Assembly: GCF_900101395.1 (NCBI RefSeq)
Contig: NZ_FMZO01000006.1
Location: forward strand, 124,001-188,000
DNA length: 64,000 nt
Direction of reading: 5' to 3'
From: Niabella drilacis
GTDB lineage: Bacteria; Bacteroidota; Bacteroidia; Chitinophagales; Chitinophagaceae
Shown here: piece after piece, positions 44,501-53,523 of the stretch
Position numbering within the stretch: position 1 is the first letter of the stretch
How the letters are laid out: the number at the start of each line of letters is the position of its first letter
The notes under the pieces: generated by a model
Told to the model about the DNA's origin: nothing
Database searches by the model: none
Seen by the model: only the letters and a program-made list of their open reading frames with translations
Position numbers and translations under genes: made by a program

Positions 44501-46070
44501 GACCCGCCATGCCACACCGGGTGTGGGTCTGATCTCCCCGCCCCCGCACCATGATATCTATTCGATCGAAGACCTGGCACAGCTGATCTTTGACCTGAAA
44601 AATGCCAACCGCCATGCGCGCATCAACGTAAAACTGGTGAGCAAGGCCGGTGTAGGAACCATTGCAGCAGGGGTTACCAAGGCCAAGGCCGATGTGGTGC
44701 TCATTGCGGGTCATGATGGCGGAACCGGCGCCTCCCCCATCAGCTCCATCCGTCATGCAGGGCTGCCCTGGGAACTGGGTGTGGCGGAAGCGCAGCAAAC
44801 ACTGGTTAAAAACAAATTAAGAAGCCGCGTGGTATTGCAGACCGACGGCCAGATGCGGACCGGCCGCGACATTGTTATTGCGGCCATGCTGGGCGCCGAA
44901 GAATGGGGTGTAGCCACTGCTGCGCTGATCGTGGAAGGGTGTATCATGATGCGGAAATGTCATCTGAATACCTGCCCCGTTGGTGTGGCCACGCAGGATC
45001 CTGAACTCAGGAAGCGCTTTACCGGTAATCCCGATCACGTCGTGAATTTCTTCAAATTCCTTACAGAAGATATGCGGGAGGTAATGGCAGAACTGGGGTA
45101 CCGGACCGTAGAGGAAATGATCGGCCAGTCGAACGACCTGAAAGTAAGGGAGGGTATCACCCACTGGAAATACAAAAACCTGGATCTGTCGCCCATCCTT
45201 TACCGCGAGCAGGAAGAAGCCGGTATCGGGCTTTACAACTCCGAGGAGCAGGATCACGGCATCCAATCCGTACTGGACTGGAAATTTGTAGCAGCGGCAA
45301 AACCAGCCATTGAAAACGGAACCGCGGTAAAAGCAGCCTTTGATATTGTGAATACCGACCGTGCGGCCGGAACCATCCTTTCACACGAGATCACTAAAAA
45401 ATACCGCTCCGAAGGGCTGCCGGAAGATACCGTGCACCTGAAATTAAAAGGAACTGCCGGGCAAAGCTTTGGTGCATTCAGCAACAAAGGGATTACCCTG
45501 GAACTGGAGGGCGACGCCAATGACTACTTTGGTAAAGGCCTGAGCGGTGCCAAACTCATCACCTACCCTGATGCCAAAGCCGGTTTTGTAGCGGAAGAGA
45601 ACAGCATTATTGGTAACGTGGCCTTTTATGGTGCTACCAGTGGTGAAGGTTTTATCCGCGGTAAGGCAGGCGAGCGTTTTGCCGTGCGGAACTCGGGGGC
45701 AACTGTTGTGGTAGAAGGTGTTGGTGATCACGGCTGTGAATACATGACCGGGGGTAAAGCCATCATCCTGGGAAATACCGGCCGGAACTTTGCCGCCGGA
45801 ATGAGTGGTGGTATCGCTTATGTATATGATGCCAGTCAGAAATTCGCCGACAATTGCAATAAGGAAATGGTGGAACTGGACCCGGTGAATGATGCAGATG
45901 CGCAATTCCTGAACCAGTATATCACCAAACACTACCAGTATACCAGCAGCCCGGTGGCCCGCTTCATCCTTGATGATTTTGAAAACCAGCTGAAGAACTT
46001 TGTAAAAGTATTTCCCTCCGAATACAAGAAAGTATTACTGGCAAAAGAAGAACAAAAACAATTGGCATAA
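41556..46070 (+). CDS. gltB: Glutamate synthase large subunit
   Basis: 1504 residues, normal length. The N-terminal glutaminase domain begins after a short propeptide with nucleophile Cys17 in [16 protein letters not shown]. The central and FMN-binding synthase domains follow ([32 protein letters not shown] and [23 protein letters not shown]). The 3Fe-4S cluster ligands are in [16 protein letters not shown]. The C-terminal GXGXG beta-helix domain is at about 1240-1460 ([56 protein letters not shown]). It makes glutamate from glutamine and 2-oxoglutarate in the cytoplasm. gltD follows after 36 bp. Confidence 0.99.
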   Translation: [1504 protein letters not shown]

Positions 46071-46073
46071 ATC

Positions 46074-46101
46074 AGCAATTAGCAATCAGAAATTAGAAAT
46101 T
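46074..46101. repeat. Heptamer tandem repeat between gltB and gltD
   Basis: Four consecutive 7-bp units, agcaatt, agcaatc, agaaatt and agaaatt, fill most of the 36-bp gap and end just before the gltD start codon. The region lacks a Shine-Dalgarno-like sequence. Confidence 0.8.
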
Positions 46102-46106
46102 AACAA

Positions 46107-47612
46107 ATGGGTAAACCAACAGGATTTTTAGAGTTTGCGAGAGCAACTCCCCAAAAGAAAACAGTAGAAGAGCGCGTTCAGCACTATAAAGAGTTCGTGG
46201 AACTATTTCCGGAAGACCAATTGAATAACCAGGCCGCAAGGTGCATGGACTGCGGCGTTCCGTTTTGTCACAGCGGTTGCCCGCTGGGTAATGTGATCCC
46301 CGAATTTAATGACGCTATTTACCGCAAAGAGTACAAGGAAGCATACGACATCCTGACTTCCACCAATAACTTCCCCGAATTTACGGGGAGGATCTGCCCG
46401 GCCCCCTGCGAATCTGCCTGTGTGCTGGGTATTAACCAGCCCCCCGTGGCGATTGAAGAGATCGAAAAGCATATCATTGAGATCGCTTTTGAACGGGGCT
46501 TTGTTTCCAGGAAAGCGCCCAATATCCGCACCGGAAAAAAAGTAGCTGTTGTGGGCAGTGGTCCATCAGGACTGGCGGCCGCCGCGCAGCTCAACTATGC
46601 CGGTCATAACGTAACCGTTTTTGAACGGGATGAAAAGCCCGGTGGCCTGCTCCGTTATGGTATCCCTGACTTTAAACTGGAAAAATGGGTAGTAGACCGC
46701 CGCATCGAAGTAATGCAGGAAGAAGGCGTGGAATTCCGTTGTCATGCCAATGTAGGCAAGAACATCAGCATCCACGACCTGCTGCGGAACTACGACGCCG
46801 TAGTATTATGCGGAGGCAGCACCGTTCCCCGCAACCTGCCGATACCGGGAAGGGAATTCAAAGGCGTTCATTTTGCGATGGACTTCCTGAAACAGAATAA
46901 CAAACGGGTAGACGGAAAAGACTTCCTGGCGCATAAGGATATCGAAAGTAATATCTTAACAGAAGAAGTGCTGGCCACCGGAAAAAATGTAGTGGTGATT
47001 GGTGGCGGAGACACAGGAAGCGACTGTGTAGGTACCAGCAACCGGCATCAGGCAGCCTCTGTAACACAGTTTGAGTTACTGCCCATGCCGCCGAAAGAGC
47101 GCACGGAAGCCATGCCCTGGCCCTCCTATCCCATGTTGCTGAAAACGACCACCAGCCACGAAGAAGGCGCCAACCGGCACTGGTCTATTGCCACCAGGGA
47201 ATTCAGGGGCGATGAAAACGGCAACCTGAAATCGCTTGTAGTGGTAGACCTGGAATGGAAGACCCCCGAGCCGGGGAAGCCTGCCCAGTTTACGGAAGTT
47301 CCCGGTTCTGAGCGGGAGATGCCCTGCGAGCTGGCATTGCTGGCGATGGGATTTGTACATCCGCAGCACCAGGGTTTACTGGAAGAACTGGATGTGGAAC
47401 TGGACAATAGAGGCAATATAAAAGCTTCTGAGCAGGCATACAAAACCAACATTCCAAAAGTATTTGCTGCAGGCGATATGCGCAGAGGCCAGAGCCTGGT
47501 GGTATGGGCCATCAGCGAAGGACGCGAATGTGCCCGGAAGGTAGACGAGTTCCTGATGGGACATTCTATCCTGGAAGCAAAAGAGCAATCGGTCCTGATG
47601 TCTTTCGAGTAA
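46107..47612 (+). CDS. gltD: Glutamate synthase small subunit
   Basis: 501 residues. The N-terminal region carries two cysteine clusters for 4Fe-4S centres: CMDCGVPFCHSGCPLGNVIPEF and CPAPCESACVLGI. An FAD-binding GxGxxG (VAVVGSGPSGLAAAAQLNYAGHNVTVFER) and an NADPH-binding motif (VVVIGGGDTGSDCVGT) follow, with the C-terminal FAD motif VFAAGDMRRGQSLVVWAISEGRECA. It delivers electrons from NADPH to the large subunit. Encoded downstream of gltB and followed by a strong terminator. Confidence 0.99.
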   Translation: MGKPTGFLEFARATPQKKTVEERVQHYKEFVELFPEDQLNNQAARCMDCGVPFCHSGCPLGNVIPEFNDAIYRKEYKEAYDILTSTNNFPEFTGRICPAPCESACVLGINQPPVAIEEIEKHIIEIAFERGFVSRKAPNIRTGKKVAVVGSGPSGLAAAAQLNYAGHNVTVFERDEKPGGLLRYGIPDFKLEKWVVDRRIEVMQEEGVEFRCHANVGKNISIHDLLRNYDAVVLCGGSTVPRNLPIPGREFKGVHFAMDFLKQNNKRVDGKDFLAHKDIESNILTEEVLATGKNVVVIGGGDTGSDCVGTSNRHQAASVTQFELLPMPPKERTEAMPWPSYPMLLKTTTSHEEGANRHWSIATREFRGDENGNLKSLVVVDLEWKTPEPGKPAQFTEVPGSEREMPCELALLAMGFVHPQHQGLLEELDVELDNRGNIKASEQAYKTNIPKVFAAGDMRRGQSLVVWAISEGRECARKVDEFLMGHSILEAKEQSVLMSFE

Positions 47613-47637
47613 AGGCGGGATAACAACAAACATTCAG

Positions 47638-47671
47638 AAAGCTGTCTCATTCAATTGAGGCAGCTTTTTTT
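47638..47671 (+). terminator. Rho-independent terminator of gltBD
   Basis: AAAGCTGTCTCA (47638-47649) pairs with TGAGGCAGCTTT (47656-47667), with one G-U wobble, across a 6-nt loop and is followed by a run of seven T. Confidence 0.9.
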
Positions 47672-48026
47672 ATGCCACAGAGGCGCTGAAACGCAGCATT
47701 CAGCGCTTATTCTGAAACCACAACATACCCACTTCGGTTTTCCCGTTTTTTTCTCTCCTATGTTAGCCACTGTTCCCAACGCCCGGAATGCAAAAGGCCC
47801 GGGGACCCCGGATCAAAACAGATGAGGGGCCGGGCTGTGGGGCTTTTGCCGGAGCGAAGTTCAAAAACCTGGTGTTTCCGGCTTCAATGGTAATAGATAC
47901 CATAGACGGAAATAAAAAACACAGGGCCTCTGTAGCCAAAAATAGCGTCAGATACAAAAGAGCGCTTCCTCAAAAACCGGAAAGGAGATCAAACTATCTC
48001 AGCGCCCCGGCGTACCCTTAATACAA
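47672..48026. other. Gene-free region between convergent gltD and ompA
   Basis: 355 bp with no convincing gene. A stem GCGCTGAA/TTCAGCGC lies at 47683-47706. A GC-rich patch rich in GGCCCGGGG and CCCCGG is near 47795-47835. A plus-strand frame of 77 codons crosses the region but has no recognisable domain or upstream signal, so I leave it out. Confidence 0.5.
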
Positions 48027-48052
48027 AAACCCCTCCCAAGCGGGAGGGGTTT
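48027..48052. terminator. Bidirectional hairpin terminator downstream of ompA
   Basis: AAACCCCTCCC (48027-48037) and GGGAGGGGTTT (48042-48052) form a perfect 11-bp stem with loop AAGC. On the minus strand the stem ends in a T-run, so it terminates the OmpA-family gene. Confidence 0.9.
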
Positions 48053-48075
48053 ATATTTGTTATAGCAAAAAGTTA

Positions 48076-49722
48076 CTATTTTTTGCGAAGATTCGGATGC
48101 GGGGGAGCAACTGTGTTCGGTCCGTCTTCACCCGGTGCAGCAGCACGGATGTCTACGGTGTTGCAATCGCCACCTTCCTGACCAGAAGAGAAGATGAAAC
48201 GGTCTCCGCTGATACCTTCTTTTTCCTGTAAGTGAGTGATCACTTTATTTACGTGATCCCAGCTTAATTGCTGCTGACGTTTTGTAGCTGCGCAATAGCC
48301 TACTACAACCACTTTACAATTCGGATTTGCTCTCAGTTTAGAAGCTACAGTAGCTAAAGAAGCTGCAGCATCAGAAGAAAGTGTGTTAGAGTTTGCTTTG
48401 AAAGTTACGCTTGGTAAAGCACCCAGTAAAGCTGCACAATCATCTTTCTTTTCTGTTACACAACCTTCCGGACAAGGGCATTTACCAACGCCATCAGCGT
48501 CAACCGGCTGGCAATAAGTCGGAGTGATCAGTTCTTTATCTTTACAATCAGGAACGCCATCACCATCCGTATCGCGGCTTACACCATGAGTATCAACCGG
48601 GCAACCAGCAGGAGTTTGCTCCTGGTCAAATTGATCAGTAACACCATCACCATCAGAATCAGGAAGAACGATCTCTGGTACGCGACGCAGTTCGCCGTAA
48701 GCGTAGTTCAGCGGGTTCAGCCAGTACAGGGGCTCAACTCTTCTGGATTTGTTACCCAGGTTAAAGTTCAGACCAACAGTCAGGTAGTTAAAGAAATCTT
48801 TATCAGGGCTCAGAGAAGGCTGTTCAGCCCAACGCTGACCGTCTAACAGATCAGAAGCATTCATGTTGTAGATGATACGATCTTCAACTGCCAGGTTTAC
48901 ACGGGGAGACAGTCTGAAAGCAATACCAGCACCTGCTGTAGCAGAAGGAGTGATATAACCGGCAAACATTTTGCTCCATTTTACGCTTGGGTCTCTTTCA
49001 GCAGGAGACTCATAAGAATCATCCAGCAGATCTTTAGCGGCTTTGATAGCATCTTTACGATCTACGTTGTCCTGAGTTCCGGGTGCAGGGAAGCTGTATT
49101 TGCTGGAACCATTCATGGCATTCACAGATGTACGGAAAGTGTTTACACCAATACCCGCCAGGGCATAGATAGTAGCACCGGTCTGTGCTTTATAGAAACG
49201 GATGTTTCCTAAGTTAAATAATGCCTGTAAAGACAGATCCTGAGCGGTTGTTTTGTAGTTATAGTTAACAGGGGCACCTGCATAACCGGCAGCAATCCAG
49301 GGATTATCAGCCGGAGCTTTTGAATAACCAGTTGAAGGTCTCCAGTTCAGCCCTTGAGCTACACCATAAACATACTCCAGTCTTAACGACATTACATGAC
49401 CTAAAGATTTGCGGATATGACCACCAAATCCAAAAGAATTGCCCATACGGGCGTTTACATCACCATTTACAGTGAACGATCCAGCTTTAATACCGAGTTC
49501 CCACATGTCTTTCGGTTTAGCGGGATAATCGCTTGTACCAACCATAAAATCATTATGCTGTTGCAGTCTTTTGCCAGAATAATAATTAGAGTCAGTAACA
49601 GAATAAGTACCGTACAGCGGATGAGGCGCTGTGTACGGATGCGAAGGGCTTACCTGGGCAAACCCTGTAGACGCAATCAGGCAGCCTAAACCTGCCAATA
49701 ATGTGTACTTTTTGCTTGTCAT
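48076..49722 (-). CDS. OmpA-family outer-membrane protein with TSP3 repeats
   Basis: 548 residues. A signal peptide (LIASTGFAQ) precedes an N-terminal beta-barrel-like region (about 60-330; LGIKAGSFTVNGDVNARMGNSFGFGGHIRKSLG, SLRLEYVYG). Calcium-binding thrombospondin type 3 repeats follow (DSDGDGVTDQFDQEQTPAGCP, DTDGDGVPDCKD; about 350-410). A C-terminal OmpA/MotB-like domain (about 430-525) has SVTFKANSNTLSSDAAASLATVASKLRANPNCKVVVVGY. The usual peptidoglycan-binding NxxLSxxRA motif reads QQLSWDHVNKV, a divergent form. Codon choice is noticeably uniform, as in highly expressed genes. It has a perfect consensus promoter and terminator, so it is likely an abundant structural protein. Confidence 0.9.
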   Translation of the reverse strand: MTSKKYTLLAGLGCLIASTGFAQVSPSHPYTAPHPLYGTYSVTDSNYYSGKRLQQHNDFMVGTSDYPAKPKDMWELGIKAGSFTVNGDVNARMGNSFGFGGHIRKSLGHVMSLRLEYVYGVAQGLNWRPSTGYSKAPADNPWIAAGYAGAPVNYNYKTTAQDLSLQALFNLGNIRFYKAQTGATIYALAGIGVNTFRTSVNAMNGSSKYSFPAPGTQDNVDRKDAIKAAKDLLDDSYESPAERDPSVKWSKMFAGYITPSATAGAGIAFRLSPRVNLAVEDRIIYNMNASDLLDGQRWAEQPSLSPDKDFFNYLTVGLNFNLGNKSRRVEPLYWLNPLNYAYGELRRVPEIVLPDSDGDGVTDQFDQEQTPAGCPVDTHGVSRDTDGDGVPDCKDKELITPTYCQPVDADGVGKCPCPEGCVTEKKDDCAALLGALPSVTFKANSNTLSSDAAASLATVASKLRANPNCKVVVVGYCAATKRQQQLSWDHVNKVITHLQEKEGISGDRFIFSSGQEGGDCNTVDIRAAAPGEDGPNTVAPPHPNLRKK

Positions 49723-49764
49723 AACTAAGGATTAAGATTTAAAAACGATTTCCTAAAATGAATA

Positions 49765-49795
49765 GCAAATTTAGAGCCATTTCTTAAATAAACAA
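49765..49795 (-). promoter_or_regulatory. ompA-family gene promoter
   Basis: On the minus strand TTTG (49795-49792), a 19-bp spacer and TAAATTTG (49772-49765) match the Bacteroidota consensus. The expected 5' leader is about 35 nt. Confidence 0.75.
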
Positions 49796-49922
49796 ATTTT
49801 TAACCAAAAAAAATAATAAATTTTTACCTCTTTCTTGTTTATTTTCAATTAAAAATGAGTGCTTTAAATCATGCTAATTTGACGGATTTAGCCTTATTTT
49901 GCCCATAATTTATGCATTGACA

Positions 49923-50885
49923 ATGAAGCTTCCCACCTCCCTTATAAAAGTCGAATTAGAGAACTTTGAACAGCGGTTTAACGAAGCGGTCAAAAGCAAT
50001 ACCCCGCTTTTAGACCGCATTATGCGGTATATTGTTAAACGGAAGGGTAAACAATTACGGCCCATGTTTGTTTTCCTCTCCGCCAGGGTGTTTGGCCCCA
50101 CCACCGAGGCTACCTACCGTGCCGCCTCCCTGGTGGAGATCCTCCATACCGGATCCCTGGTGCATGATGATGTTGTGGACGACTCCTTTGAACGGAGAGG
50201 TTTCTTTTCTACTTATGCCCTTTGGAAGAACAAGGCATCTGTACTCGTAGGGGATTATCTTTTTGCCACCGGCCTGCTCCTTTCGCTGGAGCACGGGGAT
50301 TACCGGATGCTCCGGATTATGTCGGACGCCATTCAAAAAATGGCCGAAGGAGAGCTGCTGCAGCTGGAAAAGGCTCGCTCGCTGAATCTGAAAGAAAGCA
50401 TTTACTACGAAATTATCAGGAACAAAACAGCCTCTCTCCTGGCCTCAGCCTGCAGTGCAGGCGCCTGGTCGGTAACTGAAAATGAAGAAGCTACGGAAAA
50501 GGCCCGGCTTTTTGGCGAAAAAACAGGGATCGCCTTCCAGATCAAGGACGACCTCTTTGACTACGCCAGCGAGGACGTGGGAAAGCCGACGGGCAACGAT
50601 ATTAAAGAAAAAAAAATGACGCTGCCCCTGATCTATACACTTAATAATACAGACAGGGATACCCGGCAAAAAATCATTAATATTGTAAAAAATAATAATA
50701 ACGACAGGCAGAAGGTACAGTGGGTGCTGAATGTTGTAAAGGAAACCGGCGGGATCCGCTACGCCCAGGAAAAAATGTACGCCTACAAGGACGAGGCCTT
50801 GGAGATCCTGGCAACCTGCCCTGCCAATGAATACCGCCAGGGCCTGATAGACCTTGTTAACTATGTAACCGAAAGAAAATACTAA
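49923..50885 (+). CDS. Polyprenyl diphosphate synthase (long chain)
   Basis: The ATG at 49923 (MKLPTSLIK) is preferred over one 24 bp earlier. About 320 residues. The first aspartate-rich motif is LVHDDVVDDSFERRG and the second is QIKDDLFDYAS, both in the expected places. GKQLRPMFVFLSARVFG and VGDYLFATGLLLS also fit. It is the heptaprenyl/octaprenyl synthase class that makes the side chain of menaquinone from farnesyl diphosphate and isopentenyl diphosphate. Chain length cannot be set from these motifs alone. recJ follows 38 bp downstream. Confidence 0.95.
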   Translation: MKLPTSLIKVELENFEQRFNEAVKSNTPLLDRIMRYIVKRKGKQLRPMFVFLSARVFGPTTEATYRAASLVEILHTGSLVHDDVVDDSFERRGFFSTYALWKNKASVLVGDYLFATGLLLSLEHGDYRMLRIMSDAIQKMAEGELLQLEKARSLNLKESIYYEIIRNKTASLLASACSAGAWSVTENEEATEKARLFGEKTGIAFQIKDDLFDYASEDVGKPTGNDIKEKKMTLPLIYTLNNTDRDTRQKIINIVKNNNNDRQKVQWVLNVVKETGGIRYAQEKMYAYKDEALEILATCPANEYRQGLIDLVNYVTERKY

Positions 50886-50923
50886 AAATACCCGCCGGAA
50901 CTGATGGCGCCCCCCTTACTGTT

Positions 50924-52618
50924 ATGAATAAGCGTTGGAACATACTGCAACCCGACAAGGATGAGGTCTCCTCATTGCAGAGCGATCTGAAGATCAATCA
51001 GGTCCTTTGCAAGATCCTGGTGCAGCGCGGCATCCGGACCTTTGAAACAGCAAAAGAGTTCTTCCGTCCGCAGGTTAGCCAGCTCCACAATCCCTGGCTT
51101 ATGAAGGATATGGAAAAAGCGGCAGACCGCATATTAAGGGCGTTCCGGGACCATGAAAAAATACTGGTTTTTGGCGACTATGATGTAGACGGCACTACCT
51201 CAGTAGCCATGATGTACCGTTTTTTAAAAACACAGCATGAAAAAGCAGACTTTTATATCCCGCACCGGTACCGGGAAGGCTATGGTGTCAGCAAGGCGGG
51301 CATCGACTTTGCAAAAGAAAACGGGTTCTCACTGATCATTGCCCTGGATTGCGGCATAAAATCAATCGACCTGGTCCATTATGCCAATACCCTCCAGATT
51401 GATTTTGTGATCTGTGATCACCACCTGCCGGACGAAGTAATCCCGGACGCTGTGGCGGTGCTCAATCCCAAACAGCGGGATTGTGCCTATCCCTACAAAG
51501 AACTTTGCGGTTGCGGTGTGGGTTATAAACTTATAACGGCGCTCTGCGAAAAATTGGGTTTGCCGGAAACCTTCCCCCACCAGTACCTGGACCTGGTTGC
51601 CACCGCTATAGCGGCGGACATTGTACCCATTACAGGCGAAAACAGGATCCTGGCCTTTTACGGGTTGCAGCGGGTAAACCAGGCCCCCAACCCCGGTATC
51701 CGGGCCCTGGCCTTCCTGAGCGGCACCCAGCTTCCCATGCATATACACAACCTGGTTTTCATGATCGCCCCCCGGGTAAACGCGGCAGGAAGGATGGATG
51801 ATGCCCGGAAAGCGGTTCAGCTCTTTGTCGCCCCGTCTTATGAAGAGGCGCTTACCTATGCAGAGCTGCTGCATAATGATAACAGTGATCGCAAGGAGGC
51901 CGACGCCAGCATAACAGAGGAAGCGTTGCAGATCATCCTGGAAAATACGGCCTGGAGCACCCGCAAATCAACCGTTGTTTACCGGCCGCACTGGCATAAG
52001 GGAGTAGTAGGCATTGTGGCCTCCAGGCTCATCGAGCATCACTACCGCCCTACCGTGGTTTTAACAGAGAACGGCGACTTTGCTACCGGCAGTGCCCGGA
52101 GTATCCCCGGGTTCAATCTGTATGAAGCCATTCACGCATGCAGGGAATTCCTGGTCGGTTATGGAGGACATTTTGCCGCTGCGGGCCTTACGCTGAACAA
52201 AGAAAATATCGAACTGTTCCGGGAAAAATTTGAAGAAGTAGTAGCAGCCCGTATCCCGGAGGAGCTGTTGATACCCGAGATCCTGATTGATGCGGAAATT
52301 TCCTTTGCAGACATTACCCCTGCCCTTTTTAAAATTATCCGGCAAATGGAACCCTTTGGCCCCGGGAATATGACCCCGGTCTTTATAGCACGCAATGTAA
52401 CCGACACCGGCTTCAGCCGGATCGTTAAGGAACAGCATTTGCGTTTTGTAGTGCAGCAAAATGGCGTACAATTTACCGGCATTGGCTTTAATATGGCAGC
52501 GAGGTTTTCCATTATTGAAAGTCGCCGCCCCTTTGATATGGTTTTTAAAGTGGATGAAAACGAGTGGCAGGGCAAGAAAAGCCTGCAACTGAGGGTGGAA
52601 GATATAAGACCTGCATAG
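50924..52618 (+). CDS. recJ: Single-stranded-DNA-specific exonuclease RecJ
   Basis: 564 residues. The DHH phosphoesterase core shows motif I GDYDVDG (D85, D87, D89), LDCG, the DHH motif CDHH (164-167), and VATAIAADIVPI. DHHA1 follows with VGYGGHFAAAGLTL, where GGH binds the nucleic acid. An OB-like C-terminal domain (about 450-564) ends at LQLRVEDIRPA. It degrades single-stranded DNA 5' to 3' in recombination and mismatch repair. Length and order of motifs are normal. Confidence 0.97.
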   Translation: MNKRWNILQPDKDEVSSLQSDLKINQVLCKILVQRGIRTFETAKEFFRPQVSQLHNPWLMKDMEKAADRILRAFRDHEKILVFGDYDVDGTTSVAMMYRFLKTQHEKADFYIPHRYREGYGVSKAGIDFAKENGFSLIIALDCGIKSIDLVHYANTLQIDFVICDHHLPDEVIPDAVAVLNPKQRDCAYPYKELCGCGVGYKLITALCEKLGLPETFPHQYLDLVATAIAADIVPITGENRILAFYGLQRVNQAPNPGIRALAFLSGTQLPMHIHNLVFMIAPRVNAAGRMDDARKAVQLFVAPSYEEALTYAELLHNDNSDRKEADASITEEALQIILENTAWSTRKSTVVYRPHWHKGVVGIVASRLIEHHYRPTVVLTENGDFATGSARSIPGFNLYEAIHACREFLVGYGGHFAAAGLTLNKENIELFREKFEEVVAARIPEELLIPEILIDAEISFADITPALFKIIRQMEPFGPGNMTPVFIARNVTDTGFSRIVKEQHLRFVVQQNGVQFTGIGFNMAARFSIIESRRPFDMVFKVDENEWQGKKSLQLRVEDIRPA

Positions 52619-52654
52619 TTCCATAATTTTCAGCACCTGCAGTCCGGATGAATG

Positions 52655-53050
52655 CTATAAAAACTGCTTCAGCCATTGCTTTGCTTCCCGGTCGTTGACA
52701 AAGCTTTTAACTGGTATGGGCGATGGCTTTAACCGGAATACGAGCTTCAAGATCAGCTGAGCAAGTCCCGGTTCCGAAATGATGGCCATTGCCTTATAAT
52801 TTACCGGCAACATTTCTGCAGAAAGCCTCCTGGTTGCCTTATCCGGTATGGGTGATTTTGTAATATAAATCAACACGGGCACTCTTGCTCCGCCTGTTAG
52901 CCCCTTTACAAAATTTACATTATCCGATATATTCTCCACGGTACGTTTCACCGCTTTTGAAAAAGACACCAATATCCCCTCCTCAAACCAATAAGTAGCT
53001 ATTTGTCCGTCAAATACAGGCCAGCCTGAGGGAATATTAATATTATGCAT
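52655..53050 (-). CDS. STAS-like (SpoIIAA-type) small protein
   Basis: The ATG at 53050 (MHNINIPSGWPV) fits best; longer frames to 53074 or 53143 add residues without recognisable features. About 131 residues. The pattern YWFEEGILVSFSKAVKRTVENISDNVNFVKGLTGGARVPVLIYI, then RRLSAEMLPVNYKAMAIISEPGLAQLILKLVFRL, then a final helix VNDREAKQWLKQFL matches the SpoIIAA/STAS-like domains common as stand-alone genes in Bacteroidota. No enzymatic residues are known. It is convergent with recJ. Confidence 0.75.
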   Translation of the reverse strand: MHNINIPSGWPVFDGQIATYWFEEGILVSFSKAVKRTVENISDNVNFVKGLTGGARVPVLIYITKSPIPDKATRRLSAEMLPVNYKAMAIISEPGLAQLILKLVFRLKPSPIPVKSFVNDREAKQWLKQFL

Positions 53051-53143
53051 TTTCTGTAACAGTTTTGACAGCATAAAAATACTACGCTTCCTGCAACCTT
53101 CAGTCCCCGAAGTCCCTTTTGCTGTACTTAAAAAATGCTGCAT

Positions 53144-53523
53144 ACGCCGTTGGTTACAAGATCCGGGGCCAGGAACCCCATATTTTCTAACCTCCCATTA
53201 TGGCACGGATCGACATTGCTACCCCGCAGCGATGCGAGATATTCTGTAGAAAAACCTACAGTTTTTGCAAAATAAGTAAGGAATTAAGGCAGGAGCGCGG
53301 GCAATTGAATAAGACATTTTATACTGCTGGTTTCGAATAATTCATAAACAATTCATATTCAATCTATAAAATCGATCCTACGGAGGCGGAAATTCTTTGC
53401 AGCAACAGGGAAAACAAGGGCGGCGCAAGGCGGGCAGACGGGTAGGGAGCCCGTCCTATAGCAGTACCCCCAAAATAAACCGCAGGTTCTGCAGCCTGCA
53501 GCCTTCAGAAATGAGAAAATCCC
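53144..53523. other. Gene-free region upstream of the rpsF promoter
   Basis: About 380 bp without a credible gene. CTGTAG (53244-53249) and CTACAG (53256-53261) form a short stem followed by five T. GACGGG (53437-53442) and CCCGTC (53450-53455) form another stem. A short CTGCAGC-CTGCAGC duplication occurs near 53490. None is assigned a function. Confidence 0.45.

Noticed and set aside
46074-46101. Possible CRISPR-like or phase-variable tract
   Set aside because: Units are only 7 bp with no spacers. It is a small tandem repeat, not an array, and it lies outside the coding frame.
47788-48021. Plus-strand frame of 77 codons between gltD and ompA
   Set aside because: No recognisable domain, promoter or start signal. 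The region is bracketed by two terminators and its composition looks non-coding.
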